Notes under the pieces: model-generated
Seen by the model: only the letters and a program-made list of their open reading frames with translations
The model's database searches: none
What the model was told of the DNA's origin: nothing
Translations under genes and position numbers: made by a program
Origin: Apophysomyces variabilis
Lineage: Eukaryota > Mucoromycota > Mucoromycetes > Mucorales > Mucoraceae
Assembly (NCBI GenBank): GCA_002749535.1
Contig: MZZL01000138.1
Coordinates: forward strand, 62,001 to 126,000
Direction: 5' to 3'
DNA length: 64,000 nucleotides
Part shown: piece by piece, positions 27,366 through 38,760 of the stretch
Layout: each line of letters begins with the position of its first letter
How positions within the stretch are numbered: position 1 is the first letter of the stretch

Positions 27366-28088
27366 GCTCATGCAATGGGAGTTGACCTAATCTATAATTG
27401 CATTTTTCATTCTTTTTTATCAAGCTAAACAGTTTTTGTCTATCATCACAACATGTAACTATTATATTTGACAGTAAAAAATTGTTGATTGGTTTAGAAT
27501 TCACATTACCAGTAATAGTGAATAGCATGAATAAAACTTCGGCTAGCCGCAAAATCACAACAAAAACCACGCTGGAAAAATACATCTTTAGCGCGTGTAG
27601 GGTACATACGGAAGGTAATTGGTACTCCTCTTTCATAGATTGCACAGACCGAAATTTGACAGCATGAATGCATCACCTGACGAACACTTACATCATAGTA
27701 ACTGTGCCCCTTAAACTTTGTGTCACCGGTGATGGCCAGAACCGCGTGACAAAAAGCAGATCGACCCACCCTCCGTCGGTTGTCGGTTCAACATATACAA
27801 TCAGACTCATCTGTCTGTAAGATAAATAGTGCCTAGATATTATACTTCTTTCATTGTGATTGACTGCAGAAATGCTCTAGAGCATGTGTGTTACTGTTTT
27901 CCATAACCCGCTGTCCCAAAAGGAAGTACGTGCGTCTCTTCTGCTTAATAAAGTCAGTGTGCGAATATGTTCAAAGACGACCAAAAAGTAAGAACAATTC
28001 TGCCGTAGTTTTCTTTTAAATAGGCTTTTGAGCCTAAAAATGATTTCCTTCCTTAATTTTCTTTTTCCTCTTTCCCCACACATAATCA
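27366..28088. other. Intergenic region NOP4-DAO
   Basis: No supported gene. Minus-strand frames near 27506-27810 contain splice-like GTAAGT and AAAG signals and short protein-like stretches, but no family was recognised. The right end holds the oxidase promoter. Confidence 0.35.
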
Positions 28089-29588
28089 ATGAAGCACTCT
28101 CAACCCAAAGTTCATGTTATTGGTGCAGGTGTTACAGGACTGACGACAGCTCTTCTTTTACGTATGAACGGTTACGATGTCACTATTCTAGCCAAAGAGT
28201 TCCCTGATGACCAAAACGATGCCGCGTTCAACTCCCGTTGTGCTGGTACAGCATGGAAACCGATGGCAGCCCATTCAGAAACAAGGCTACAACGTATGGA
28301 TAGGATGCAAACATCATCAAAAGAAAACCTAGCGCAGGCTGCTGATCCGAATTCATACATAGGTTATGAAGCTACATCCTTCAAAATGCTATGGGAAATG
28401 GCTCGAAGTCATCCCAGCGAGGCAGGTATCATGGTCGTACCTGCCTACGATTACTATGAAAATCCGGCGAAAGACCAAGATCATCCTTGGTGGAAGCATA
28501 TTGTACCAGGGGTAAGTGTTTGACAACTCTTCGATGAAGCAAAAGGAGCGATATTCAATCACGTGCAAACAAAAATTCGGGCTGGTTGAATCAGTTTGAA
28601 TCTCTATGCAAAAAGGAACTCCCGCCAAATATGAAGGCTGGCTATCATTTCACAACGGGTAAAGAGCAGGCACATACACCGATGGCGTATTCCCGGATAA
28701 TCTAACGGACTTTTTCTAGTGGTGATCAATTCACAACGTTATCTACAATGGCTTCAGTCTCAATATCTAACTCTAGGAGGGAAACGCAAACGCACGACCC
28801 TATCACATATATTGGATGCCGCTGTGGACAATGAAAATGTGGTGGATGTGATTGTCAATTGTACAGGTGTACAGGCACGTTGGTTAGGTGGTGTTCAAGA
28901 CTCCAAGGTGGTCCCTGTTCGTGTGCAGGATGTCATTGTTCGCGCAAGTCATATACGCAAAACGGTATTTGTTCAAAGTAAGTGGAACCTTCCATGCCAA
29001 CCTTGTCAATAGGTGCTCATGGCAGTCGGATGCATTTAGCCGAGAATGGCTGTAGTTACGTAGTGCCTCGCCCCGACGGAACCGTCGTCTTAGGGACGGC
29101 AGAAAAAGAGAATGAGACGTAAGAGGGCAAATCAAGGAAAGGGAGAAAGAAAGGGTGCACTGACACTTTTCTATTTAGCGATTCAAATATTCACCTGGAA
29201 AGGGCTAAGGATATCATGGAACGAGTGGCATTATTTTGTCCAGAGTTGACACAAGGCAAACGAACGGCAGAATTAGATGTGGTGGGTCATGCAGTGGGCA
29301 TCAATGGAAGACGACGAGGAGGTCCACGTGTAGACAATGAATTCATCCGTAAGTGCTAGTCAACCGGTTGCTAATTGGACATGGGGCCGGTTAAAATATT
29401 TGTATGGTGCGTTTCCAGGGACATCATCCGGCAAACGTATTTTGATCACCCATAATTATGGTCATGCTGGATCCGGTTACCAGTCGAGTTGGGGATCGGC
29501 TAAGCACGCTGTTCGGTTAGTTGAAGAAGGATTTGGTGTACTCAGATTGGAGGCTTCCAAAGTACGCGCTCTACTGTCACGCTTGTAG
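28089..29588 (+). CDS. DAO1: D-amino-acid oxidase family flavoenzyme with peroxisomal signal
   Basis: Six exons (28089-28511, 28595-28658, 28720-28977, 29013-29118, 29179-29348, 29419-29588) sum to 396 residues, close to fungal D-amino-acid oxidases. The N-terminus has the FAD-binding Rossmann motif VHVIGAGVTGLTTALLLR. Later conserved segments are CAGTAWKPMA, NCTGVQARWLGG, YVVPRPDGTVVLGT, GRRRGGPRV and ITHNYGHAGSGYQSSWGSA. The protein ends in SRL, a type 1 peroxisomal targeting signal, fitting a hydrogen-peroxide-producing oxidase. It deaminates D-amino acids (or D-aspartate) to 2-oxo acids; the neutral and acidic subtypes cannot be separated here. The first intron (83 nt) and third (35 nt) differ much in length but all phases agree. 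Confidence 0.92.
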
Positions 29589-29681
29589 AGAGAAGTCACC
29601 CTCAATGAAATATAAAAATGCCGATTTTGTCATAGCTCGTTTTTGTCTCTTTTTCCATTGTATTTTCTAACATTTCGCTTC

Positions 29682-30135
29682 ATGGATCGGCCATTCCGCT
29701 CAGTCGAGAAAAAACCAGCTTCAGTGCAACTGACAAAGACAGATACTAACCACGACAAAATAAAATCGCAAGCAACGCCGGATGCCAAAAAGTTGAACCT
29801 CATTGCAGAGAAGAAACAAGAACTGGATCAGATCAATCAGATCAAGAGGACAAGTGAACAACTCGCCATGTATTTTGACCATATGACGAATATTATGGAG
29901 GAATTGACAAACAGTGTTCAAGGTAAAGAAAGAAAGAATTTCTATATTATCTTGTGTTCGTTTGGTATTTTGGCCGTGTTCTTTCATCTTTTTCTTACGC
30001 GATTCAAAAAAAGATACTTCTAATACCTTATCAAATTGGGAACATGTTTTCTATACAATGGGAATAATGAATTCAGAATCAAGTACACATAATCCTACCT
30101 TAATGAAGTTTCCTTCCAGCAAACCTACTACCTAA
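29682..30135 (+). CDS. DAD2: DASH/Dam1 complex subunit Dad2
   Basis: Two exons (29682-29922, 30014-30135) give 120 residues. The first exon holds the Dad2 helix (IAEKKQELDQINQIKRTSEQ...). The second begins with DTSNTLSNWEHVFYTM, the conserved Dad2 C-terminal helix. The 91-nt intron starts GTAAAG and ends AAAAAAG in phase 1. If the intron is not removed, the reading frame continues into a false hydrophobic tail that looks like a membrane anchor. Dad2 is part of the ring that couples kinetochores to microtubule plus ends. The start was set at 29682; an in-frame Met at 29643 would add 13 hydrophobic residues not seen in the family. The oxidase stop is only 93 bases upstream. Confidence 0.88.
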
Positions 30136-31842
30136 CCCAGAGAAAAGACATGGACTTCTTAACTACACACTCACGCTCACACACGCTCCCGGCCATCCAT
30201 CCCACCCTGTTCAAGTTCCCATTCTAGAGTAAAGTTTATGTTTTATTTATTCTCTTTGTCCTCTCTGTAAACGTTCGTTTGGCGTATCATGATGCTTATG
30301 TAATAGGTCGATATGATCAACCGCATTCCACTCATAAGGGCAAGTTCCTCTTCTCTTATTACCTTGTTATCACCTTTTTCCTACTATCTTAATCTGCCTT
30401 CGCAGTTCATGCTGAAACTTTTTCTTTGCACATTCATTGCTCATCCATGACAATTGACAAGGGATGGTGTACATTTACTTACATGCTGTTGAATAGCTAC
30501 TGCCTTGAAGTTACAGCTGTTTTGCCGAAGTAAATGCATATGACTTTGCATAAATAACAAAACGTGCCTAAAGACAATATATGATTCTTTAAGTAGAGTC
30601 TGGACATTTGCTTCCTATAATTCTGTAGCAACGCCTACGCAGTTTACCCTACCGAAAGTGTCATTGCAGGTGAATGATTACACTTCAATGGGTCCAGTTG
30701 TTGTGCTTCACCCGTACCATGCTTTTAGCAACTTCATGGATGAAGGAAGCAGCTTGTCCCCTTTCTCTTTCTCTTGCAAGACCATGACTTGGGATCGGGC
30801 TGGGGCAAGCTCCAAGCCAAAGCTCGTCCATGATGAGCCTCGTTTCTGCTCTGTCGGCAAAATGGAATGTGGTCTCCTCATTATTTCATTGCTCGACTTA
30901 TCACTTATTGAAACTTACTGAAATCTTTTGCTGTGCTGTTAAGTACATATATTCTCCTTTTTCATGTTAAGTTCATAACGTAACACCTATAAACAATAGC
31001 CGATCTGATTTGGTTTTGGTGGGTGCCAATGTGGGAAACGTCTTACTGGTGAGAACAGTCATGATGGAAAAGGCGATCAATTAATCAATATGCTACATGC
31101 ATGACATGTAGGCTTTTCCCTCTTGTTTTCTAATATTCACTTATCTCGGACTACTAAGAGTTTATAAGGAGTATCTGGCAAAATCATTATTAGATCATAG
31201 CATATAAGAGATTATATTAAGTTGTTGAGGCTTTTCGTAACTTTTTCTTGATTCTGAGCATAGGAATATACGGATTAATTTACCTTCTTTAATGTATAGA
31301 CTCAGCATCGGTTCGCATTCCAAAGGTTTGAAGATGTTCCTGAAAGCCATCATATATCAGCTATAAAAAACGAAATGTCTCCCCGCATTTTGCATGATAC
31401 GAGCCATCGACTGCAAAATGAGCTCCCTACAAAAAACCCCTTTCCAATAGAACACCATTGCATATCATGTATTAGGTACTATCAGTGGCATTTATGAAGC
31501 ATTTTGCGTACAAACTTTTTTTTTTATAACTGACTTGATAATGGTCTGAAACGACGATAGTGAGTTTATCTCCAGTGCCACGACCTTGGCATGGAGGCAG
31601 TTGCAAACGTGTTAAACACCTCCTCCGTTAGGTATGGTTGCGTGATCGAAAAGCAAGTAACACAAGTTCGATAATGGATAGGATTGTTAACCTCATCTAC
31701 TGAAGTGATGACTTAAATACATTCTATGGATCGGGTCAGTTTGGATGAACACGATGAAATGTTATTTTTAGTCATGCTATTATTAAAAATAAGTTTAATG
31801 AAGAGATGTTGTTATATTTCTTTTTTGCTTTGCGTTGTCTTT
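30136..31842. other. Gene-poor intergenic region
   Basis: About 1.7 kb. The longest frame (30658-30921, 87 codons) has no recognisable family and no splice partners. AT-rich with scattered T tracts. It is bounded by two gene 3' ends (DAD2 and the mucin-like gene), so no promoter is required here. Confidence 0.4.
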
Positions 31843-32896
31843 TTAATAACGATGGACGGGAGGCGCAGGCGCTGTGAAAGGTTCCGTCATACTTGTAGGC
31901 TGCTGAGACCAGGAGGAAGAGTAATCATCGTCCACTTCTTGGCCACCGTTCTGAGGTTGGAAGACTTCTAGATCGGCGTCTCGCTTACGTCGCATCTTAC
32001 GAACAATCACGAACACAATCGCTCCTAAAATGGCCGCGCCTGCCACGCCGCCAACGACGCCGCCTATCACAGATTTTTGCGTTTGGGATAAACCAGACGA
32101 TGAAGGCTGGATGTCAGTGGGAGTAGAAGACGGGGTGCTAGACAAGGAAGTCGTAGTGCTCGAAAGAATGGAGGAAGTTGTCATAGGGATGTCACTGGTT
32201 GTCATTGTTGCCGTCGGTGTAGGGTCGGTCGTGGTTACAGTGGAGAACGTGCTCGTTGTCCCGATTTCGGTCGTCGTCGTCGTCGGTTGATAATCGATGC
32301 TGGATGTGGGCGTAGGCTGTTCAGTATCCGTGATGGTACTGGATGGCAACGAATCGGTGGTACTTGTAGCTTCCGAAGAATCATCGTCAGCTCCATTATC
32401 ATTATTATCATCATTATTTTCATTATCATTATCGTCACCGTCATCACCATCCTCATTCTCATCATTATCCTCATCCTCATCATTACCAGAATCATCACTG
32501 TCGTTGCTATCGTCGCCATTGTCACCATCGTTGCCATCGTCGCTACCATTGGAACCAGTGTCTCCAGATTCTTCGGATTCTAGGTTCTCAATTATTTATC
32601 TGTGCGACAAAAATTATCTGAGTTCCTGAAGAAAATACCATACCTGTCTCACCGCCTAGAATTGGATGAAAGACAAAATTGAGAGTAAGACGGTTAATAT
32701 CAATAATTCGAAAAGAAATAAATGCAGAACATTGCTTTCGCAGTATGTCATTTTTTTTCTGCTGCTTGTTTGCTGTGATCCAGTTCTATCAATGACAGTT
32801 TTTACCTTGATCATCCTGGGCTGCAACAGGGACGACGGCCCATGGGCTAAACGCCATCATGGTGAGAGCCAAAGCCGTCAATAAGTCTAAAATCAT
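31843..32896 (-). CDS. Secreted-then-anchored mucin-like membrane protein (Ser/Thr- and Asp-rich, single TM)
   Basis: Three exons (32896-32806, a 12-nt micro-exon 32655-32644, and 32579-31843) give 279 residues. Residues 1-27 are a signal peptide (MILDLLTALALTMMAFSPWA). An Asp/Asn-rich stretch (about 35-95) is followed by a Ser/Thr/Pro-rich mucin-like region to about 200. A single transmembrane helix lies at 205-227 (VIGGVVGGVAGAAILGAIVF), then a basic stop-transfer KMRRKRD and a 50-residue cytosolic tail. This is the layout of fungal cell-wall stress sensors (Wsc/Mid2 type) and other O-glycosylated surface proteins, but no WSC domain is present. The function as sensor is inference. The micro-exon is needed to keep phase. 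Confidence 0.75.
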
Positions 32897-33592
32897 GAAA
32901 TTTGTTTGAAAATGAAAGGAATGAATAATAAGAAACGCTATCGTTTTCTCGAATGAAAGGAGTGGAGTTGGAGAGGGGAAGAAAAGGAAAGAAGTCTAGT
33001 CGAAAGAAAGGAAAAGGGACATCACTAAAATAAGAGACCCGATCAAAAGGTTCATTTTTTTTTGTCTCGGCGACAACTGAATTGTATCTCAGAGATTGCA
33101 CACATCTTTTCTTTTTCCCTGTTCTGCAAATCCAGTCAGATCGCATTTGACCTTTTACAACTGTTATTGTTTTGCTTATCCTCAGTATCTGATTTACGCA
33201 AGTTTATGATTTATTAACTCCTTGCTATATATTTTCAAGGAAATGTGTTTCTCCTTTTACAATAGGTCTTATAATGTAATTTCAATATATTGTTCTGTAA
33301 AAAGGCAAAAGTAAGGGCAGTTATTTCTTTTCTATCTATCTAGAAATGCCATTTCTGATGTCATCATTCTTTGTTGTGATGTTTCTGCGCACACGACAAG
33401 CCAGGCTATTTCCAACAGTGAGGCTTTTGCCGAAGGATAAAAATAGAGGGTGGCGTTGACTTGAACGTAGGTTACACAATGCCTGTTTCCGGAACCATTT
33501 CTTTCAAATGTAAGGAAAGAAAATAAAAATAAGAAAACTTCTTTTCCGTGTTCATTACTTTCGTGCCAAAACTTCATTTAAGTTTCTTTAAT
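32897..33592. promoter_or_regulatory. Divergent promoter region of two membrane-protein genes
   Basis: About 700 bases between the divergent starts of the mucin-like and four-pass membrane proteins. A purine-rich tract (about 32950-33020) and a T tract precede the minus-strand start. No specific site was recognised. Confidence 0.4.
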
Positions 33593-34571
33593 ATGGGTCT
33601 TAGTAAATGTTGCTGTTGCGTCCCGCTACGGTAATATAACATAACGAGACGCCAAAAAAGGTCTGATAAACTCACCCTTATTTCCACTTAGCGCCGGTGT
33701 CATGGTGATTGCGATTTGCTCATCGGTAAAGTTGACCGGATTCAACAACAGAGTCATTCATGCTCATGCACCATTTCATAATAGATCTTTTATATCTGCT
33801 GGCTCGTGGGCCTCTTGCTCCGAAGATATGGTAAGTTCTCTTTTCTTGTCGTTTCTTTGCCTTGATTTCTTAGAGGGAATTTAAGCAAGTATGCTGATTA
33901 TTTTTGGTTTGCTTATTTAGACATCTTGATGTTCTTCCAACAAGACCTTTCCACAGCCACACCTGTCTACTGGACTTGCGTGGGTGTTGTCGGATTGTAC
34001 TCCGTCAGCTCCCTTTTCGGCGTTGTCGGCAGCATTGCTGTAAGTGCGCTTGGGAATATCCCTGGTTGCCGTGTGATTTTTGCTAACTTGTGACAAAAAA
34101 AAAAGCAAAATCGTAAAATGATCGGTATCTTTAAATTTATGTATTGGGTCATGGCTATCGTGTTACTTTGCGTTTCCCTGTCTGCGTGGATTCTTATGCT
34201 AGTCAAGCGAGACAGCATTGTGGCGGGTTGCAACCAGTACTTGCAGGATATCTCCACGTCTCATTCGCCTTATTATACACCTGTTCAGCTGCCAAACGGT
34301 GCCATATTTGGTAAAGATGACTGTGAAGGTGCCATGAAGCGGGTGTTGATCGTCGGTGGTGTGCTCGTGTTCGTCGGCAACTTTTTGCAGGTAAAACAGA
34401 AAGTTGACATGCTCAGCACTCCTTTGGCAAAAAGCAACTGATCGTATTTCTTAATAGATCTATTTTGCCTCTGCCATCAGTGCGTATGCTGACCGTTTGA
34501 AGCGAAACAATCAACATCAGAAACTCAGAGACCTTGACGACTATCCTGAGAGCAAGATGGCAGTGTATTAA
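33593..34571 (+). CDS. Four-pass membrane protein with Cys-rich N-terminus
   Basis: Six exons (33593-33630, 33692-33725, 33785-33830, 33921-34039, 34106-34390, 34458-34571) give 211 residues; the first three exons are only 38, 34 and 46 nt. It begins MGLSKCCCCVPLR, a Cys cluster typical of palmitoylated membrane proteins; the Gly2 could also be modified. Four hydrophobic segments follow: about 14-36, PVYWTCVGVVGLYSVSSLFG, FMYWVMAIVLLCVSLSAWIL and VLIVGGVLVFVGNFLQIYFA. The loop between segments three and four carries two Cys. It resembles small fungal tetraspan proteins, but the classical CCG tetraspanin motif is absent and I do not assign a function. Confidence 0.75.
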
Positions 34572-35417
34572 AGCAAGAATGTCATAGGTCTTCTCTTTCT
34601 TTTTTTTCTTTTATCCCTCCTTTTCCGTTCTCTTGTACAAAGTCAACCCTTTCCATTCCTTTCTATATAGTCTGTCAGATATATCCGCCAAATTGAAACC
34701 CTCCACCTTTGTATTCGCTAGCGTTCTTTTTCATTTGTATACAACATCTTATATTGAAGAATCCTGTGACTTGTAGACTCGTGGTTGTTAAAATGGATGA
34801 AACCAAAATGCACCAATTGCAACTGCTGTTTAGATAACAGACGTCTTTCATGGCATACTTGCCATTGATTCATTTGATGTCATGTAATAAGGAAATTGAG
34901 TGAGAGGGAGAAAGAGAGACAGAAAGAGAGAAAGGAGTAAGCCATTGGATATAAAAAGGGGTTTGTATGACATGGTAGCCAAAAAAGGATGTTCAAAGAC
35001 AATAGCGGATGAAACAACGACCAGACATGTAGAGGAGATGATAAAAAGAACGTGTCCGAGATTTGTGCCACGTCGTCTGATATGTAAAGCATATATAAGA
35101 TCTCCATTTGGCTCCGTCTCCGTAAGGGCCCCGGTCACCTTTTCTTTTACCTTTTCGCTATCCTGCCCCACTTACCCTCTTTCTCTCACTCCTCTCTCAC
35201 TATTTCCCCTCCCCTTCCCCTCCCCTCCCCTTGGTTCTTACTACTTCTTCTTCTGTCCTTATCGTTTTCTTACTAGAGGTCTCCAAACAGAATTGTGCTC
35301 AACTGATTTATCAGAGACCTCATTCATCGAATTAATTCACGTTCACCATCATCGTATTATTCAGCGTTCAGCTCTTCTTCTCTATTTCCTTTTCGCTTTC
35401 CCCCCTTTTCCACGGTA
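34572..35417. other. Intergenic region with strong pyrimidine tract
   Basis: Contains a purine-rich stretch (34893-34940, GAGAGGGAGAAAGAGAGACA-like) and a long CT-rich tract (about 35130-35265, including repeated CCCCTTCCCCTCC) upstream of the next start. The tract is likely a core promoter element of the Asp/Tyr-rich gene, as CT-rich leaders mark highly expressed fungal genes. Confidence 0.45.
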
Positions 35418-35861
35418 ATGAACACCTCCGCCACAACCTCCTCACAACAACATCAACAAGAGACTTTCTTCTACGACCAAGATGTTCAATTAGAAGATCC
35501 AGCTCGTTTGGCTGAACAGGCCTATTTTGATGATTACGATCGTGCCATGGCTGCTGCCGCTCTTACGGCCGATTATTACGACTATTATAATGATAAAACG
35601 ATCAACGATGATAACGATGAAATGATGGATTACGACGAAGAATACGAAGAAGAAGAAGAAGGTAGTAGCCAATCCGTTTACGATTACAACAACGATGCTC
35701 TGCTTAGTCTTATTGTCGGCGTTCAATCTTACCTCTCCGACGTGTCGAATGCAGGCATCGACAGACACGACTCACCGTTACTCGACCTTCAGTACAAGAT
35801 GTACTCTTACCTAAAACAACGTGCCCTCGACATGGGCATTGAATCCGATCTTTTGTACTAA
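35418..35861 (+). CDS. Asp/Tyr-rich acidic orphan protein
   Basis: A single exon of 147 residues starting MNTSATTSSQQHQQETFFYD. The middle (about 50-90) is dominated by Asp, Tyr, Asn and Glu (ADYYDYYNDKT, MMDYDEEYEEEEEG). The C-terminal 50 residues look ordered and amphipathic (ALLSLIVGVQSYLSDVSN, LLDLQYKMYSYLKQRALDMG). No family was recognised. Coding status is supported by the ATG just after a CT-rich leader, a single long frame with biased composition and a clean stop followed by an A/T-rich 3' region. It has no visible signal peptide or membrane segment. Confidence 0.65.
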   Translation: MNTSATTSSQQHQQETFFYDQDVQLEDPARLAEQAYFDDYDRAMAAAALTADYYDYYNDKTINDDNDEMMDYDEEYEEEEEGSSQSVYDYNNDALLSLIVGVQSYLSDVSNAGIDRHDSPLLDLQYKMYSYLKQRALDMGIESDLLY

Positions 35862-38236
35862 AGCAACACACACACAACCTTTTCTTTCCTATGAAAACAA
35901 AAAGTCTCCTAAAAAAAGTTTAAAAACCCACAAAATGCAGAAAAAAATTATCATTCTTTTTTCTTCTTTTTTGTGTTATGAAACATATCCCTCAATTTTC
36001 CTTACGGAATGTTCACGTATTCACACTACTATCCATGCTTTTATCATGAAATTTTTTTCCCTTGAATAAATGACTCTAAAATGTTGTTAAAAAAGGTAAA
36101 TGAGATTACTGCGACGAGTTTGTATTGAACTGTAACTTAAATTTATTGTTCTGTTAAAGAAACGAACCTGCCTATTTTAGGACATAACCAGCTTCAACCC
36201 GAATGCGTTTCTTTAAATCATTGAAACAATAGATCACGCCACGATTTTGAACTGCCCGTGTACCTACTGAATTCGTTCAGTGTTCCAATTTCGCATCCTA
36301 ACATAGCGCAAATTGACATTTCAGACCAACAATGGCTGAGGTAAAACATAATGGGCACATGGAAAGAGCTTGCAGTCCATGCTCTTGACAAGCTATTGTT
36401 ACTCGAACATTCTATAAGGCTGCAATGTTTACGCCAATACGATCCAAGCACTAGGGAACATATTTCTCCATGCAGGCATGTCATATAAAAGTTTTATGGC
36501 GTCTAAAGAACTCTTCAAAGATTCAAAGAGAAGCTTGTCGTTTTAGATAGTATTGCCATGGTCAACCAATTGGTTATAGGTAGTTTAACAATACATCAAC
36601 CTCTCCATACGATCAAGTCTTATTACTGTTGCTTTGACGTGTTCTTTTGCAACTGTAACCGTGTTATCCAAACACCATGTTTTATGAGTATGGACGAACA
36701 GTGAGCTATGCCATCAGGTCCAATTCCAAAAGTGTGATCATTCGTATTTCTGTTAATCTATTCCATAGTGCATCTTATTATAGTGATCATTCGGTTGAGC
36801 AATTCCTACAGAAGTGTAATCCTCGATGAAACAGCACAGAAAAAGGAAAGCTAGAAAACCTGTTATTATTATCCATGGAACCGTGATCGTCGATTGGTTA
36901 GATAATACTTCATTGACAATAGACAAAACAACCTTTACATTCCTCCGCAAGCAGTAGTCTCGGCACACATGAGCTGTACGTACAAAGCGCGTATAAAGGT
37001 TCATGACATTGGTCCCACTTCTGTCTCTACATATTACGCTGTATCTGCTCGCACGCAAAAAGAAACGCCTGAAAGTTAGGACTCAGGAAAGAGCAAGGCG
37101 AGAACTGTTCAAATGGCCAACCGTGAAGAAATAGGGAAATGTCGGTAGCAAGCTATGCAAAATAAAATGGAAAGGGTCATTCCTAGATGTTTGTCCAAAA
37201 GCAGAAGACGCTTTAACATAGGCTTATAAACCAACAAGTACCGAAAATGATTCCGGCACAGGCAACCAATATCGCATCTGCATGCGACCATATCATTACC
37301 TTGGAAGTGCTTCGAATTTCATTCGGTAGAGGTCTAAAGTACGGATAACTCTGCGACGCCAACAGCACGTACGAGGGAAATTTAACATAACGTATGTACG
37401 TGTCAATGGCACACCTGAAGAATATGTCAGTGTCAAGAATAATAGACGAACAGCTAAGTGATACTTAGTTTTTCCGAGGGAAATAATGGTTACCGTACAA
37501 AGTGGGCTCTTTGAAAGTCTACACACTACGGGAAAGAAAAGCTGCACAAGTCGCAGGAAAGTCGCATGTCATATACGATGCGACTTTTTTTAAGATTTAT
37601 GCGGCGTTTTATTACTCGAGCTAGGCGACGTCTGTACTAATTGTATGCGGTTTATACGATTTATGCGACCTATGAGACTTCATTGTCCCACAGTGACAAA
37701 GAAACAGTTAACCAAAGGCAAGCATTGGATGTAATAAATGCACTGAGAAAAATTACAAAATATCTTATTAATGGCAATGTTTGTGTATCTTTCATGCTTC
37801 TACATATCAAAAAATACTTGCTTGATGTTTCCCTGTCCATATGAGCACTGCTCAGTTACAAACCTTGCCTATTTTCAATTTCCCTGGGCTTACGAAGCAT
37901 TGAGCTAAAAAAGGACTACTGTATACGAGAGGAAAACTAGGCAGACAAGGCTTTTGTTCGGAAAGTCTTGTTACCCACTTGCCTGAACGGATAAAAGACC
38001 TTGCCTAACGAAGGTGCTGCAAAGCCTTTTCCTGCTAAAGTATAACGAGCGAAATCGTAAAACATACTGGCATCTGAAGGATACTAGCCGGGACAAAATC
38101 CTACTGATACTGCTGCTGTATAACGAGTTCAAGCCGCACATACCGAAGATACCCGACGACGACTCGTACCTATAAAACCACGTAAGCTTTTTATTTACCG
38201 TTTTTGATCGTTGAATACAATAGTTTGCGCGCGACC
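35862..38236. other. Gene-poor start of the element-rich island
   Basis: About 2.4 kb without a supported gene. A minus-strand frame (36753-37058) has one hydrophobic stretch but no family match. Around 37555-37675 GTCGCA, TGCGACT, TGCGGCG and TGCGACC recur, possibly the edge of a decayed repeat. Confidence 0.4.
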
Positions 38237-38760
38237 ATGTATCGCGAGTTCATGAAGAGTATCTGTGCACATGTATCCACATCTTCGCCATGCCTCATTC
38301 AGTTGGACAGACGCTTGCTGTATGAAATTTTTTTTCTATTACCATCGGCTTCACAGTCTGTGTTCGTAACAATATCTAATTACCTGGACGATGAAGCTGG
38401 TGTTTGTGCGAATGTGATCCTGTTTCCCTTTCTGAGGAGCAACAAGTCCATCGCACTTGCAATGATCATGGCCTCCCATTTCGGAAACATATGGCTGTTA
38501 CGAATAATGGTATGACCATTTCTCAACGGTAGCCTCACTATGCTCGCCAGACATATTACTAAATCAGCCTACGGTCCACCACGAAAAAAATGATGAGGCA
38601 GTGCTCTCTTTCATACATGGAAAGTTTATTGAATATCTCGGTAATTGATTCTTTAGCAGACTGTGATGAGGGCATACAGTTGCATGAGATGCGCTTACGA
38701 TATTGGATGGCAAATAATGACTGGAATCAGATGGAGGTCTTGCTGAAAAGGTCATCCGCT
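38237..38760 (+). pseudogene. Truncated F-box/ankyrin-like gene fragment
   Basis: The frame from the ATG at 38237 reads an F-box-like segment (LDRRLLYEIFFLLPSASQSV) and then ankyrin-like text (SIALAMIMASHFGNIWLLRI). Through splice-like sites (GTATGA...GCCAG, GTAATT...TTTAG) further pieces follow: TVHHEKNDEAVLSFIHGKF and LRYWMANNDWNQMEVLLKR. It ends at about 38760, where the complementary strand begins to read as the MULE-like transposase. It looks like the 5' part of an F-box/ankyrin gene cut by an element. The family call rests on short motifs and is tentative. Confidence 0.4.

Noticed and set aside
27506..27810. Possible spliced small gene on the minus strand between NOP4 and DAO
   Set aside because: A GTAAGT donor and an AAAG acceptor are present, but neither joined frame resembles a family.
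29643..30023. Tail-anchored membrane protein
   Set aside because: The hydrophobic tail is translated intron; splicing gives Dad2.
32287..32629. Ile- and Ser-rich plus-strand frames
   Set aside because: Complement of the Asp/Asn-rich part of the mucin-like protein; low-complexity artefact.
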